Assembly (NCBI RefSeq): GCF_020386615.1
Contig: NZ_CP077769.1
Span: 5,488,501 to 5,552,500 of the forward strand
DNA length: 64,000 nucleotides
Direction: 5' to 3'
Origin: Chitinophaga pendula
GTDB lineage: Bacteria > Bacteroidota > Bacteroidia > Chitinophagales > Chitinophagaceae
The translations under genes were made by a program, and so were the position numbers. Within the stretch, counting starts at the first letter, position 1; every line of letters begins with the position of its first letter. Of this stretch, positions 53,180-64,000 are shown piece after piece. The notes beneath the pieces are model-generated. The model was not told where the DNA came from. It saw only the letters and a list, made by a program, of their open reading frames with translations, and did not search any database.

Positions 53180-54016
53180 CTACTCTTGCAGTGTAAAGCG
53201 GATGGGCAGGTTGAACTGTACAGATACCTGACGTCCGTTCTGCTTACCGGGTTTCCACTTCGGCATGGTTCTCACCACGCGTACGGCTTCTTCCTCGAGG
53301 CCACCACCTTTAGCGGCGCCTACAGTCTTTACATCTTTGATATTACCTTCAGAGTCTACGATGAACTGCACGAATACAGTACCGGAGATTCCATTTTCCT
53401 GAGCTACCCGTGGGTAACGGATGTTTTTGTTCAGGTATTTGGCGAGTGCGTCTTCACCACCCGGGAAGGTAGGAGGTTGCTCTACGAAGGTAAAGATCTC
53501 TTCTTTAGGAGGCGGGGGTGGTGCTTCTACCACACCAGTACCTTTACTATCTTCCAATAATCCCGGGTCGATACCGTTGGGATCACCTTCTACGGTTTTG
53601 GTACTTACCGCTTTATCTTTGATTTCTTCGATCTTTGGTGGTTCTTCATCTGGTGGTACCTCGTTATCTTTTTTGATTACGGGAGGTGTGAACTGCACAG
53701 ATGGTTTTACCGGTGGTGGTGGTGCCGGGGGAGGCGGCGGTGGAGGCGGCGTCTTCGGATCATCCGGAAGCTTGATATCCTCCATCTTAATCTGTTCAAT
53801 AACCGGCTTTTTAGGATTTTTAGCCTCTTCAGCGCGTATATAGTTATTGATCAGATAGCCCCCGAGGACCAATATAGCAACAGACGCGGTGCCGAGGATG
53901 GCATTCCGCACCCGTTTGTCATATTGCCTTCTCAGGTCATAAGCCCCATATTCTTTGTTCCTGCCATCGAACAGGATATCAAGGAAATCGGACTTTGAGA
54001 TTTTAGCTGAATCCAT
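53180..54016 (-). CDS. TonB energy transducer
   Basis: The 278-residue protein has a short cytoplasmic part (KEYGAYDLRRQYDKR, a Bacteroidota TonB feature), one membrane helix (about 40-60), a Pro-rich spacer with PPPPPPPPAPPPP (about 90-105), and the TonB C-terminal domain (NIRYPRVAQENGISGTVFVQFIVD, MPKWKPGKQ, VSVQFNLPIRF). It couples the proton-motive force to SusC-type and other receptors. It is the last gene of an exbB-exbD-exbD-tonB operon. Confidence 0.95.
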   Translation of the reverse strand: MDSAKISKSDFLDILFDGRNKEYGAYDLRRQYDKRVRNAILGTASVAILVLGGYLINNYIRAEEAKNPKKPVIEQIKMEDIKLPDDPKTPPPPPPPPAPPPPVKPSVQFTPPVIKKDNEVPPDEEPPKIEEIKDKAVSTKTVEGDPNGIDPGLLEDSKGTGVVEAPPPPPKEEIFTFVEQPPTFPGGEDALAKYLNKNIRYPRVAQENGISGTVFVQFIVDSEGNIKDVKTVGAAKGGGLEEEAVRVVRTMPKWKPGKQNGRQVSVQFNLPIRFTLQE

Positions 54017-54063
54017 TGTTTACGTTTTAGAGATGGATGCAAAAATTAATGATTTTCCATAAA

Positions 54064-54651
54064 TTACTGAACGCCGTTGGCTGTTTCCGTTTGTTTGATC
54101 CATTGCTTATCCTGATCGCTGATATCAACGGTAGCATAGCGTTGGATCCGGTTGATGGCCATTTCGTCCAGGATGTCTACGAAGTTCTTATAAGTGGCAT
54201 CATTATCTGCCTTTATAATTACTACAACATCTTCTGGTTCACCTTTTGCATTTCTCATCTGGGCTACTGCGTCGCGTTTTTTGATGATAACGTCACGAAT
54301 GCCGTTTTTGTTAGCGAAGTTGGTAGCTTTGAAGAAGTCGGGATTGGCGGATGCGTTAGGATCCTGGGCCAAACCTTCGTAATAATATACCTGGTCTTTT
54401 TTACCTAAGAGTATAGTGAGAGCGGTACTTTCCTTTACTTTATTCTGTTCTTCTTCTCTTTCTGTATCCTTCGGCATTACCAGGTCCATTGTTTTGGGCT
54501 TGGACATTGTCGTTGTCAACATGAAGAAGGTAATCAACAGAAAGCCAAGGTCCACCATCGGAGTCATGTCTACGCGGGTAGAAAGTTTTTTCGACTTCGT
54601 ACCCTGGTGTTTGCCTTTCCCGCCACTACTACTGGTATCCATTTCTGCCAT
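54064..54651 (-). CDS. ExbD/TolR-family biopolymer transport protein
   Basis: The 195-residue protein has an N-terminal Gly/Ser/Lys-rich tail, one membrane helix with the key Asp in RVDMTPMVDLGFLLITFFML (Asp near 33), and a periplasmic ExbD domain. It forms the ion channel with ExbB. It is the second of two exbD genes in a row, as is common in Bacteroidota. Confidence 0.93.
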   Translation of the reverse strand: MAEMDTSSSGGKGKHQGTKSKKLSTRVDMTPMVDLGFLLITFFMLTTTMSKPKTMDLVMPKDTEREEEQNKVKESTALTILLGKKDQVYYYEGLAQDPNASANPDFFKATNFANKNGIRDVIIKKRDAVAQMRNAKGEPEDVVVIIKADNDATYKNFVDILDEMAINRIQRYATVDISDQDKQWIKQTETANGVQ

Positions 54652-54713
54652 AGTAGCTTAGTTTTTTTGATTTATAATCAGCAACCTACTTTCTCGTGAA
54701 AAGTACCTGCCTT

Positions 54714-55367
54714 TTACTTAGCTGGTTTACCTTCTTGTGCCAGCGCTGCGGCGGAGCCTACAGGTGGTGTTTCCAGGTTGGTAACCAGGTTCAGTTTCTG
54801 TATTTTTTTGTCTTTAAAGGTATCCAGGATCTGTTTGATTACAGGGTATGGTGTACCATTATCGGCTTTGATACAGTATTTCAGCTTAGGATTATTATCC
54901 TGTGCAGCTCTTGCGTATTCGATCCAGGAAGACAGTTCATTATTAGAAGAGTCGGTAGGGATACCTTTCTCCAATCCTGATTTTTTCCTTGCTTCAGCGC
55001 TTAAAGAGAGATAGCTTTTCAGATCTTTCAGGTCAGTACCTACGCTGGCGCCGAGGATGAAGTTGTTCATTTCCTTGGTATCGAGGCCGAGTTTGAACTG
55101 AGAGTTGAGATCTTCGATCATTTTCTTTCTTTTACTCTGACCGTCCATGCTGAAGAACACCCGGCCGCCTTTGTCTATCGTGAGAAGTATCACGTCGGAA
55201 TCGGGCAACAATTGGGTATTGATAGAGGACGGAGTTACCACGGTCACCGGTTCGTCCGGTTTAAATTTGGTAGCCAGCATGAAGAAAGTTAACAGCAGAA
55301 AGGCCACATCACACATCGCCGTCATGTCTACGAGTGTGCTCTTCCTGGGCATTTTAACTTTAGGCAT
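54714..55367 (-). CDS. ExbD/TolR-family biopolymer transport protein
   Basis: The 217-residue protein has the helix LVDMTAMCDVAFLLLTFFML with the channel Asp near residue 19 and a periplasmic domain (VILLTIDKGGRVFFSMDG). Its C-terminal region is longer than in the second ExbD and ends with an Ala/Gly-rich tail. It lies between exbB and the second exbD. Confidence 0.93.
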   Translation of the reverse strand: MPKVKMPRKSTLVDMTAMCDVAFLLLTFFMLATKFKPDEPVTVVTPSSINTQLLPDSDVILLTIDKGGRVFFSMDGQSKRKKMIEDLNSQFKLGLDTKEMNNFILGASVGTDLKDLKSYLSLSAEARKKSGLEKGIPTDSSNNELSSWIEYARAAQDNNPKLKYCIKADNGTPYPVIKQILDTFKDKKIQKLNLVTNLETPPVGSAAALAQEGKPAK

Positions 55368-55436
55368 CTTTACTCCTTTTTTGGTTTACTTTAATAGAGA
55401 TTCAAAACCTTGCGGTTTCCATACAAATAATAGCTA

Positions 55437-56291
55437 TTATTTGTGGTTAGCAGCGAAGCTTTGTGTCAAAGTAAAGCCAGACTCATCGATAGCGTAAGTG
55501 ATACCATCGATGTTGGTGGTAAAGTAGTTATACATGATGATCGCAACAGCGGAAGTACCGATACCCAGTGCAGTGTTGATCAATGCTTCAGAGATACCTA
55601 ATGCCAGTTTAGCGGAATCCGGAGCACCGCCAGAGGACATTGCTGCGAACGCTTTGATCATACCTAATACTGTACCGAACAGACCGAGCAGGGTAGCTAC
55701 GGAAGCGATAGTGGAGAGGAACACCAGGTTCTTTTCCATCATAGGCAGTTCGAGCGCAGTAGTTTCTTCGATTTCGTTTCTGATAGTGAGGATTTTTTGA
55801 TCAGTATCCAATTCGGTATTGGTGATCATTTCTTTGTACTTTTTCAGACCAGCTTTCAGTACGTTACCTACAGAACCTTTTTGTTTGTCGCATTCAGCCA
55901 GTGCTGCATCTACATTCTTGTTAGCCAGGTGATACTGTACTTTTCTCACCAGCTCAGCGCCGCTGAATTTACCTTTTGCTTTGGACAGATAGAGGAAACG
56001 CTCGATCACAAAAGTCAGACAGATCAGCAGGACAGAGATCAGAATGGGTACGATTACACCGCCATGATAAACTGTAGCGAACCATTTGCCGATACCGCCT
56101 TCTACTGGCGTACCACCAACTATACCTCCCTGGAAGTTGCTTGGGTTACCCAGTGCCTGGTAGTAGAACACATAGGCTATTGCGATACAGATGGGAACTG
56201 CCAGTACCGCAAACAAGTTGGAAGACTTTTTAGGTTGATGAGAAGCCGTTTTGGCAGTAGCTGCAGTCACAGTTGTTTTAGTCTCAGCCAT
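55437..56291 (-). CDS. ExbB/TolQ/MotA-family proton channel protein
   Basis: The 284-residue protein has three membrane helices (about 28-48, 75-95 and two near the C-terminus counted as 190-260) and the conserved segment TIASVATLLGLFGTVLGMIKAFAAM, followed by SEALINTALGIGTSAVAIIMYN. The cytoplasmic loop between them is charged. The first 25 residues are Thr/Ala-rich. It is the first gene of the operon, behind the promoter at 56360-56389. Confidence 0.94.
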   Translation of the reverse strand: MAETKTTVTAATAKTASHQPKKSSNLFAVLAVPICIAIAYVFYYQALGNPSNFQGGIVGGTPVEGGIGKWFATVYHGGVIVPILISVLLICLTFVIERFLYLSKAKGKFSGAELVRKVQYHLANKNVDAALAECDKQKGSVGNVLKAGLKKYKEMITNTELDTDQKILTIRNEIEETTALELPMMEKNLVFLSTIASVATLLGLFGTVLGMIKAFAAMSSGGAPDSAKLALGISEALINTALGIGTSAVAIIMYNYFTTNIDGITYAIDESGFTLTQSFAANHK

Positions 56292-56359
56292 GTTGATTGA
56301 ATTTTAGTGTTAAAAATTAAACTATTGTTTGTTAATATTTAATGCTAGTCAGTGATTCG

Positions 56360-56389
56360 CAAAGTTATACGCTTGACTTAAAAAAACAA
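56360..56389 (-). promoter_or_regulatory. Promoter of the exbB-exbD-exbD-tonB operon
   Basis: On the minus strand TTG (56389-56387), 19 bases, then TAACTTTG (56367-56360) give an excellent match to the Bacteroidota -33/-7 promoter. Transcription should start near 56352, about 60 bases before the ATG at 56291. Confidence 0.75.
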
Positions 56390-57004
56390 GTGCAGCTCAA
56401 AAAATCTCACAAAATTTAACCTCCCCCTCAAATGCCCTACCACAGGACATTTAACACCCTTGTTATTGATTGAGCATACACTTAAATTACCAAAAAACCT
56501 ATGTTACGACTTGCCTATGTATAAATGTCCCTGTCCCTAAATGCTAAATATCTATTGATATTTTTCAAAGTTGGACGCACAATTTAAGAAAATTTTTAAA
56601 TGTTCCAACAGAATTTTTACCCTTGCCTTAGTGACTCTACCCGCATCAGCTTTACATCTTCAACTGTCATAGTTTGGTGATGCAGGCCTATATTGGAAAC
56701 ACAGACTTTACACCCTTCATACCCGCTGTGATAGCGGTTTATCATACATAAGCACGCTCAATCAATGTAATTATTAACTAATCTTTAAGTTGATTTCTGT
56801 CAACAATTTTACTCATACATGGTGTTCTAATTTTAAATAGATCGTGTGACTCCTCGCTTCGAATTCATCGCTATTTTAATCCATTCCTAATGCAATTATG
56901 GCGCTTATGGATTTTCCTGATAAGTTACTGCATTATATGTTTATTTGCAACCTACTTTCCAAAAACCACCACCCTAATTGCGGGGCAAACTTCAATTTTA
57001 ACAA
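56390..57004. other. AT-rich divergent intergenic region
   Basis: About 600 bases between the exbB promoter and the second metalloprotease gene hold no gene-length ORF of protein-like character. The sequence is AT-rich, and I see no tRNA, riboswitch or terminator. The promoter of the metalloprotease gene must lie here, but I found no clear TAnnTTTG box near 57005. Confidence 0.5.
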
Positions 57005-59587
57005 ATGATTAAGCATTTCCCGAGCACGGGGGTCACATGCATCGTAGCACTTATCTGTCTAGGATTGTCAGACATGCCGGCCTTTGCGCAGAAAAAAAAG
57101 CGTAAAGAGAGCACACCGGTGACCTCACCTGTACCTAAAGACTCAACTGCCAGACCCCCTATGGGTAATCTACAGGCTGGTCCTAAAGCTCCTGTCAAGA
57201 AATTTGCCGAATTGATCACGCCTAAGGCAAAAGCTGATTCGGGGCTATTTAACATCTACAAACAGGAGGACAAAATCTTCCTGGAACTGCCGGATTCCTT
57301 ACTAGGACGGGATATATTGGTCGTGAACCGTATATCCAAATCAGCGGCCGGATTACGTGCTTTATTCTATGGCTATGGCGGGGATCAGATTGGGGAAAAT
57401 GTGATACGGTTTGAGAAGGGGCCTAACAACCGCATCTTCCTGAAGAACATATCTTATTCGGAGATCTCGAAGGATTCCACTATGCCGATGTTTAATGCCG
57501 TGATGAATTCGAACATACAGCCGATAGTGGCTGCATTCGATGTGAAGGCTTATTCAGAGCAGGGTAAAGGCTCCATCATTGACCTGACCGAATTCATCAA
57601 CAGTGATAACGAGGTATTGAACTTCAGTGCCCGTATGAAATCCATGCTTAAGCTGGGCGGGGTACAGGGGGATAAATCTTATATCGTAGATGTGAAATCC
57701 TATCCTATCAATACGGAGATCAAAACGGTGAAGACCTATTCCCGTGCGGGCGGCGGTGCGCCGGGTATGCCACCCACCAGCGGCGGTAATGCAACACTGG
57801 AATTAAATAGTTCACTGGTATTATTGCCTGCCAGACCTATGCAGCCTCGTTATTATGATCCGCGTATAGGTTATTTTACTACTTCCGTAACGGATTTCGA
57901 TATTGATCCGCAGGGAGTAAAGCGGCTGCAAATGATCACTCGCTGGCGACTGGAGCCCAAACCTGCTGATTTGGAAAAATATAAACGTGGGGAGTTGGTA
58001 GAACCGATTAAACCTATTGTTTTCTATATTGATCCGGCGACGCCTGTAAAATGGCGGAAGTACCTGATACAAGGTGTGAATGACTGGCAGGTAGCCTTTG
58101 AGCAAGCTGGTTTCAAAAATGCTGTTGTAGCGCGGATGGCGCCTACTGCCGCAGAGGATTCTACCTGGTCACTGGAAGATGCCCGTTTTTCTGCGATCGT
58201 TTATAAACCTTCTGATATTCCTAATGCCAGCGGGCCTCACGTACATGATCCCCGTTCAGGAGAGATCCTGGAGAGTCATATCAACTGGTATCATAACGTG
58301 ATGAAGTTATTGCGTAACTGGTATATCGTGCAGGCTTCGCCTAATGATACACGTGCGAGGAAGATAGAGTTTGATGATGAGTTAATGGGAGAACTGATCC
58401 GTTTTGTTTCTTCGCATGAAGTAGGACATACGTTGGGGCTTCGTCATAACTTCGGTTCCAGTTCTACTTATCCTACGGAAAAGCTCCGGGATAAAGCATG
58501 GACTAAAGCGCATGGGTTTGCGGCTTCTATTATGGACTATGCACGTTTCAATTACGTAGCACAGCCGGGCGACGGCATTACCGGTTCGGACTTGTATCCC
58601 CGTATTAACTATTATGATAAGTGGGCGATTGAATGGGGGTATCGTATGATCCCCGGGGTGAGCAATGCGGATGAAGAAAGTGGTACTTTAAATAAATGGA
58701 CTATTGAGAAACTGAAAGAGAAGAAGTACTGGTTTGGCCGGGAGAACAATGCAGATGATCCCCGCTCGCAGAATGAGGACCTGGGTGATGATGCGATGGC
58801 TGCAGGCCGTTATGGTATTAAGAACCTGCAATTCATTCTTCCGAACCTGCTTGCCTGGACACGCACCAGCAATGAAGGCTATGCTAATCTTTCTGAGGTC
58901 TACAAGGAAGTAACGGGACAGTTTGGCCGATACATGGGGCATGTAGCCAAGAATGTGGGTGGTATTTATGAAACGCCCAAGTATGTGGAGCAGACAGGCG
59001 CCGTGTATGAGCCTGTTCCTAAATCCATACAGCAACAGGCTGTTCAATTCTTACAACAGCAGCTGTTCACTACACCGAAATGGTTATTGAACAATGAGAT
59101 CATTACCAGGATCGGAGCGGAAGCTCCCGGTATTATACAGGAGCGGCAGGCACCGGTATTGGAGCGTTTGCTCAGTGTACGTACGTTGAACAACCTGTTG
59201 AATGCAGAAGCTATATCCAATGGTAAAAGTTATCAGGCTGTTGAGTTGTTAAACGATCTTCGCAAGGGTATATGCAGTGAGTTGACTACGCGCAAGCCGA
59301 TCGATATTTTCCGCAGGAATCTTCAGAAAGCTTATGTAGCGCAGCTGGCTGAACTACTGGGTAACAATAATACACCAGCTGCCAGCGGTGCTATGATTGT
59401 AATAGGTGGTCCTTCCAGTCCTACTACGGACCCAAGCAAGTCTGATATCAGCAGTCTTGCACGGGCACAGCTAACTACCCTGAGAAATGAAATACGTGTA
59501 TCCGTTAACGGTATATCCGATAATATGAGCCGTTATCACCTTAATGATCTGATCGAGCGTATCAACAAGGCGCTTGATCCTAAATAA
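57005..59587 (+). CDS. Zinc-dependent metalloprotease (DUF5117/DUF4953 type), second copy
   Basis: The 860-residue secreted protein has a signal peptide (ends MPAFAQ), a basic Lys-rich stretch just after it, and the same architecture as the protein at 38222. The active site is HEVGHTLGLRH with His471 first, followed by SIMDYARFNYVAQPGD. Shared blocks such as RLEPKPADLEKYKRGELVEPIKPI and the closing LIERINKAL-type helix show that the two are paralogues. It stands alone, without SusC/SusD, near the tonB operon. Confidence 0.88.
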   Translation: MIKHFPSTGVTCIVALICLGLSDMPAFAQKKKRKESTPVTSPVPKDSTARPPMGNLQAGPKAPVKKFAELITPKAKADSGLFNIYKQEDKIFLELPDSLLGRDILVVNRISKSAAGLRALFYGYGGDQIGENVIRFEKGPNNRIFLKNISYSEISKDSTMPMFNAVMNSNIQPIVAAFDVKAYSEQGKGSIIDLTEFINSDNEVLNFSARMKSMLKLGGVQGDKSYIVDVKSYPINTEIKTVKTYSRAGGGAPGMPPTSGGNATLELNSSLVLLPARPMQPRYYDPRIGYFTTSVTDFDIDPQGVKRLQMITRWRLEPKPADLEKYKRGELVEPIKPIVFYIDPATPVKWRKYLIQGVNDWQVAFEQAGFKNAVVARMAPTAAEDSTWSLEDARFSAIVYKPSDIPNASGPHVHDPRSGEILESHINWYHNVMKLLRNWYIVQASPNDTRARKIEFDDELMGELIRFVSSHEVGHTLGLRHNFGSSSTYPTEKLRDKAWTKAHGFAASIMDYARFNYVAQPGDGITGSDLYPRINYYDKWAIEWGYRMIPGVSNADEESGTLNKWTIEKLKEKKYWFGRENNADDPRSQNEDLGDDAMAAGRYGIKNLQFILPNLLAWTRTSNEGYANLSEVYKEVTGQFGRYMGHVAKNVGGIYETPKYVEQTGAVYEPVPKSIQQQAVQFLQQQLFTTPKWLLNNEIITRIGAEAPGIIQERQAPVLERLLSVRTLNNLLNAEAISNGKSYQAVELLNDLRKGICSELTTRKPIDIFRRNLQKAYVAQLAELLGNNNTPAASGAMIVIGGPSSPTTDPSKSDISSLARAQLTTLRNEIRVSVNGISDNMSRYHLNDLIERINKALDPK

Positions 59588-59646
59588 TACTTATCGATCT
59601 ACATGGTGTGATCACTCAGCCGATCTACACTTTGTTTGTTCATATG

Positions 59647-59697
59647 CAATGCCCGCCTCCAGTGCTCTATGCTGATGAGGTGGGCATTGTTGTTTTC
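59647..59697 (+). terminator. Intrinsic terminator after the second metalloprotease
   Basis: A 13-bp stem with one wobble (59647-59659 with 59677-59689) is followed by TTGTTTTC. Confidence 0.7.
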
Positions 59698-59841
59698 AGC
59701 CGGCTGCTGAGCGGGGGCGTCTATAATGTGTATCGGTTACACTTTGTATAGCCGCTACCAGCTTAGATTACAAATTATAATTAGTTCTATAAATTGCTTA
59801 ATATCGCTCTATAATTCTATCATTAACCGAAGCCTCAAAAA

Positions 59842-60864
59842 GTGAAAGAACGAACGAATAAGGTTACTATATATGACATTGCGCAGGCACTAGATCTGTC
59901 TGCTTCTACTGTATCGCGTGCGTTGCAGAATAATCCCCTTATTAATGAAGATACGCGGGAGAAGGTGCAGCAGATGGCTACAGAAATGGGGTATGTACCC
60001 AACTGGATCGCATCGAGCTTACGGAAGAAGCGATCCAATATTATCGGGCTGATCGTGCCGCGTACATCCATGTATTTTCAGAGCACGGCTATCAGTGGTA
60101 TTCAGCATGAGGCGCACAAGTATGGATTCAGTATTGTGATCGGTCAATCTGATGAGACTGTTGCGATGGAGAAGGAGCTGGTGCATACTTTCTTTTCGCT
60201 TCGTGTGGATGGGCTACTGGCGGTATCATCGATGTTCACCACTAACTATGAGCATTTCGGTCCTTTTATCCGTAATACTATTCCTTTGGTTTTTTATGAC
60301 CGGGTACCGGTTGACTTTCCTGGTTATACGATTACGGGGGATGATTACCGGGGTGGTTTCCTGGCAACGGAACATCTTATTCAACAGGGTTGTAAACGTA
60401 TTGCACATTTTTCCGGTATACTGACCTGTAACCTTTATCAGCAGCGTCTTGCCGGCTATAAGGCGGCGCTTGCCAAGTATGATATCCCATATGACGAGCA
60501 GTTGTTGTATGTACATAACCTGACGACGGATGCTGCTACTACTGCCACGCAGCAATTATTACAGTCCTCTCCATTGCCTGATGGCCTTTTTGCTGCCAAC
60601 GATACTTCTGCTGTGGCATTTATACAAGAGGCGCGGCGTAATCATATTGACGTACCCGGGCAGATCAAGGTAGTTGGTTATGCCAATGATCTTTCTTCGC
60701 GTATTATCAGTCCTTCTCTGACGACGATCGAACAATCGGGTTACAATATGGGTCAAAAGGCAGCTTCTACGTTAATACAGCTGATCAACCATGATGAGAC
60801 GGTAAAAGTGACCCAACACTATGTCTTCCCTGTGGAGTTGATCCAGCGGGACTCCACGCTTTAA
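59842..60864 (+). CDS. LacI-family transcriptional regulator
   Basis: The 340-residue protein starts with GTG at 59842. It has the LacI HTH (TIYDIAQALDLSASTVSRALQ, residues 9-29), the hinge helix (PNWIASSLRKKRSNIIGLIVP) and a periplasmic-binding-protein-like effector domain (GLLAVSSMF, YDRVPVDFPG, VVGYANDL). Sugar-type ligands are usual, but no sugar genes are next to it, so the target is unknown. Confidence 0.93.
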   Translation: MKERTNKVTIYDIAQALDLSASTVSRALQNNPLINEDTREKVQQMATEMGYVPNWIASSLRKKRSNIIGLIVPRTSMYFQSTAISGIQHEAHKYGFSIVIGQSDETVAMEKELVHTFFSLRVDGLLAVSSMFTTNYEHFGPFIRNTIPLVFYDRVPVDFPGYTITGDDYRGGFLATEHLIQQGCKRIAHFSGILTCNLYQQRLAGYKAALAKYDIPYDEQLLYVHNLTTDAATTATQQLLQSSPLPDGLFAANDTSAVAFIQEARRNHIDVPGQIKVVGYANDLSSRIISPSLTTIEQSGYNMGQKAASTLIQLINHDETVKVTQHYVFPVELIQRDSTL

Positions 60865-60989
60865 AGCTATTTCTTTATAGATAGGGGGGGATGGCAGGCG
60901 GTTCTGGAATCCAGGGCTGAATGTGTATATTGTGTCAGCGATAATTTGCTGTCACTCTTTTTACGCACCTATTCATACCTACAACTTCT

Positions 60990-61811
60990 ATGAAACGTCC
61001 AGTATTTTCCTGTCTGTTATTATCTATTCTTCTGGGTGCCGCGTCCTGTAACCGGCATATTTATGTTCCCAATACGGTGAATGTACCTTTATTAAAGGAG
61101 AGACATGAGTTTAAGGGAAGTCTTTCTCCTACTAATTACCAGGCTGCTTTTGCGGTATCGAACCATGTAGCTGTGATGGCTAACGGGCAGTATGTATTTC
61201 GTTTTGATCCTCCCGGTGTTACTAACGAAGGGGATGATCTGTTGCTGAATGACAATACCCGTGGGGGGTTGATAGAGGGAGCTGTAGGTTATTTTACGTC
61301 TATGGATCTGAAGAAGCGGATGATGTTTGATGTATTTGCCGGTTATGGTAATGGAAGTTTTAAAACTATTACCAAGGGATATAATAGCGGGAGTGCTGCG
61401 GATCGTAATGATTATCTGTTGAAAAGTCGTTTTAACAAGTTTTTTATTCAGCCCAGTGTAGGGTTTGTGCATCCTGTGGTGGAGACGGCGTTCAGTTCCC
61501 GGGTATCGTTAGTACAGTTTTATCAGTTGTATGCTGGCGGGAAGGCATTTGAAAATAGTGGTGAGCGGCGGGCTAATTTTTTAAAGATCGGGGATAAGTT
61601 GGTACCTTTTTTTGAGCCGACGTTTACGGTGCGGGTGGGATATAAGTATGTGAAGTTCCAGGCGCAGCTGCAGTTTTCTTTATTGTTGAATGATGCGCAA
61701 TATAGTGGTTATGAGATCAGTGAGTATTTTCAGCCGGTGGCATTTGGGATGGGCGCTTCTATCAATATTGCGCAGTGGTATAAGGAGGTGGGGTGGCGGC
61801 GCGGGCGATGA
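60990..61811 (+). CDS. Outer-membrane-type lipoprotein of unknown function
   Basis: The 273-residue protein has a lipobox (LLGAASCNRH, Cys near residue 20) and a beta-rich body with alternating strands (YQAAFAVSNHVAVMANGQYVF, FTVRVGYKYVKFQAQLQFSLLL, AFGMGASINIAQWY), suggesting a small barrel or a barrel-like fold at the outer membrane. I do not recognise a named family. It is followed by the terminator shared with the rRNA operon. Confidence 0.75.
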   Translation: MKRPVFSCLLLSILLGAASCNRHIYVPNTVNVPLLKERHEFKGSLSPTNYQAAFAVSNHVAVMANGQYVFRFDPPGVTNEGDDLLLNDNTRGGLIEGAVGYFTSMDLKKRMMFDVFAGYGNGSFKTITKGYNSGSAADRNDYLLKSRFNKFFIQPSVGFVHPVVETAFSSRVSLVQFYQLYAGGKAFENSGERRANFLKIGDKLVPFFEPTFTVRVGYKYVKFQAQLQFSLLLNDAQYSGYEISEYFQPVAFGMGASINIAQWYKEVGWRRGR

Positions 61812-61841
61812 TCCGTATTTTTTGTGTATGGGTAAAAATGA

Positions 61842-61870
61842 AAAAGCCCCGACTGAAAGTCGAGGCTTTT
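61842..61870 (-). terminator. Terminator of the rRNA operon (bidirectional)
   Basis: A 13-bp stem with one mismatch (61842-61854 with 61858-61870) has a GAA loop, A residues on the left and T residues on the right, so it works for the rRNA operon on the minus strand and for the lipoprotein gene on the plus strand. Confidence 0.75.
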
Positions 61871-61875
61871 AATAA

Positions 61876-61988
<113 letters not shown>

Positions 61989-62092
61989 GATCTTTGCTGT
62001 TTTGTATGGAGTGCTGGATGCTTTGCAGACATCGTGACTCACAGCGCAATAAGGTACATATTGGGAAGTTGTATACTTTCAGATAAAATAAA

Positions 62093-64000
<1,908 letters not shown>

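Noticed and set aside
61989..62092. A tRNA gene in the 5S-23S spacer
   Set aside because: No cloverleaf or TTC-loop motif (GTTCRANNC) could be found on either strand.

Overview
The window reads as a chromosomal piece of a Bacteroidota bacterium, most likely Chitinophagaceae and close to Chitinophaga (my inference from gene content; no search was run). The signs are SusC/SusD, a TonB-ExbB-ExbD-ExbD cluster, LytS/LytTR two-component pairs, PF14905-type outer-membrane barrels, DUF6443-type RHS proteins, promoter boxes of the TAnnTTTG type and a bacterial rRNA operon.

Region by region. 1-2.4 kb: four class I lanthipeptide precursors of two core types, split by a strong terminator and followed by a LanC cyclase; the dehydratase and exporter must lie outside the window. 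2.6-6.1 kb: an orphan NarL/LuxR response regulator, a T5orf172/GIY-YIG-like protein, a SCO lipoprotein with a small Cys-rich membrane protein, and an AraC regulator. 6.2-9.2 kb: a three-gene operon for a CydA-like membrane protein carrying haem c, a second membrane protein with haem c, and a 53-residue membrane peptide, followed by an 11-bp-periodic repeat array. 9.5-15.5 kb: DinB, two MdaB-like quinone/NAD(P)H flavoproteins each beside its own regulator (Crp/Fnr, LysR), arylamine N-acetyltransferase, an unknown secreted protein and a stop-interrupted ORF. 15.5-24.2 kb: two LytS/LytTR pairs flank an ABC ATPase and an ABC-permease/M1-aminopeptidase fusion. 24.3-33.4 kb: two outer-membrane barrels, a membrane-anchored AraC regulator and a detoxification run (epoxide hydrolase, Ohr, alpha/beta hydrolase). 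33.5-40.9 kb: an operon of zinc metalloprotease, SusC and SusD, probably peptide scavenging. 41.2-42.8 kb: a RemB/Wzi-like outer-membrane protein that runs into a roughly 1-kb stretch with almost no G, then poly-C; this looks like corrupted sequence rather than biology. 44-51.6 kb: an LRR/EF-hand secreted protein and a broken RHS locus with a metzincin-like C-terminal domain, a possible immunity gene and RHS debris; this part is AT-richer. 51.7-59.6 kb: mnmE, the tonB operon with a good promoter, and a second zinc metalloprotease. 59.8-64 kb: a LacI regulator, an outer-membrane lipoprotein, then 5S and partial 23S rRNA on the minus strand.

The strongest candidates for new biology are the two-family lanthipeptide set, the haem-c-bearing bd-like operon with its micropeptide, and the RHS-derived zincin with a TonB-C-like downstream partner. 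The strongest data-quality warning is the G-free block at 42773-43768.
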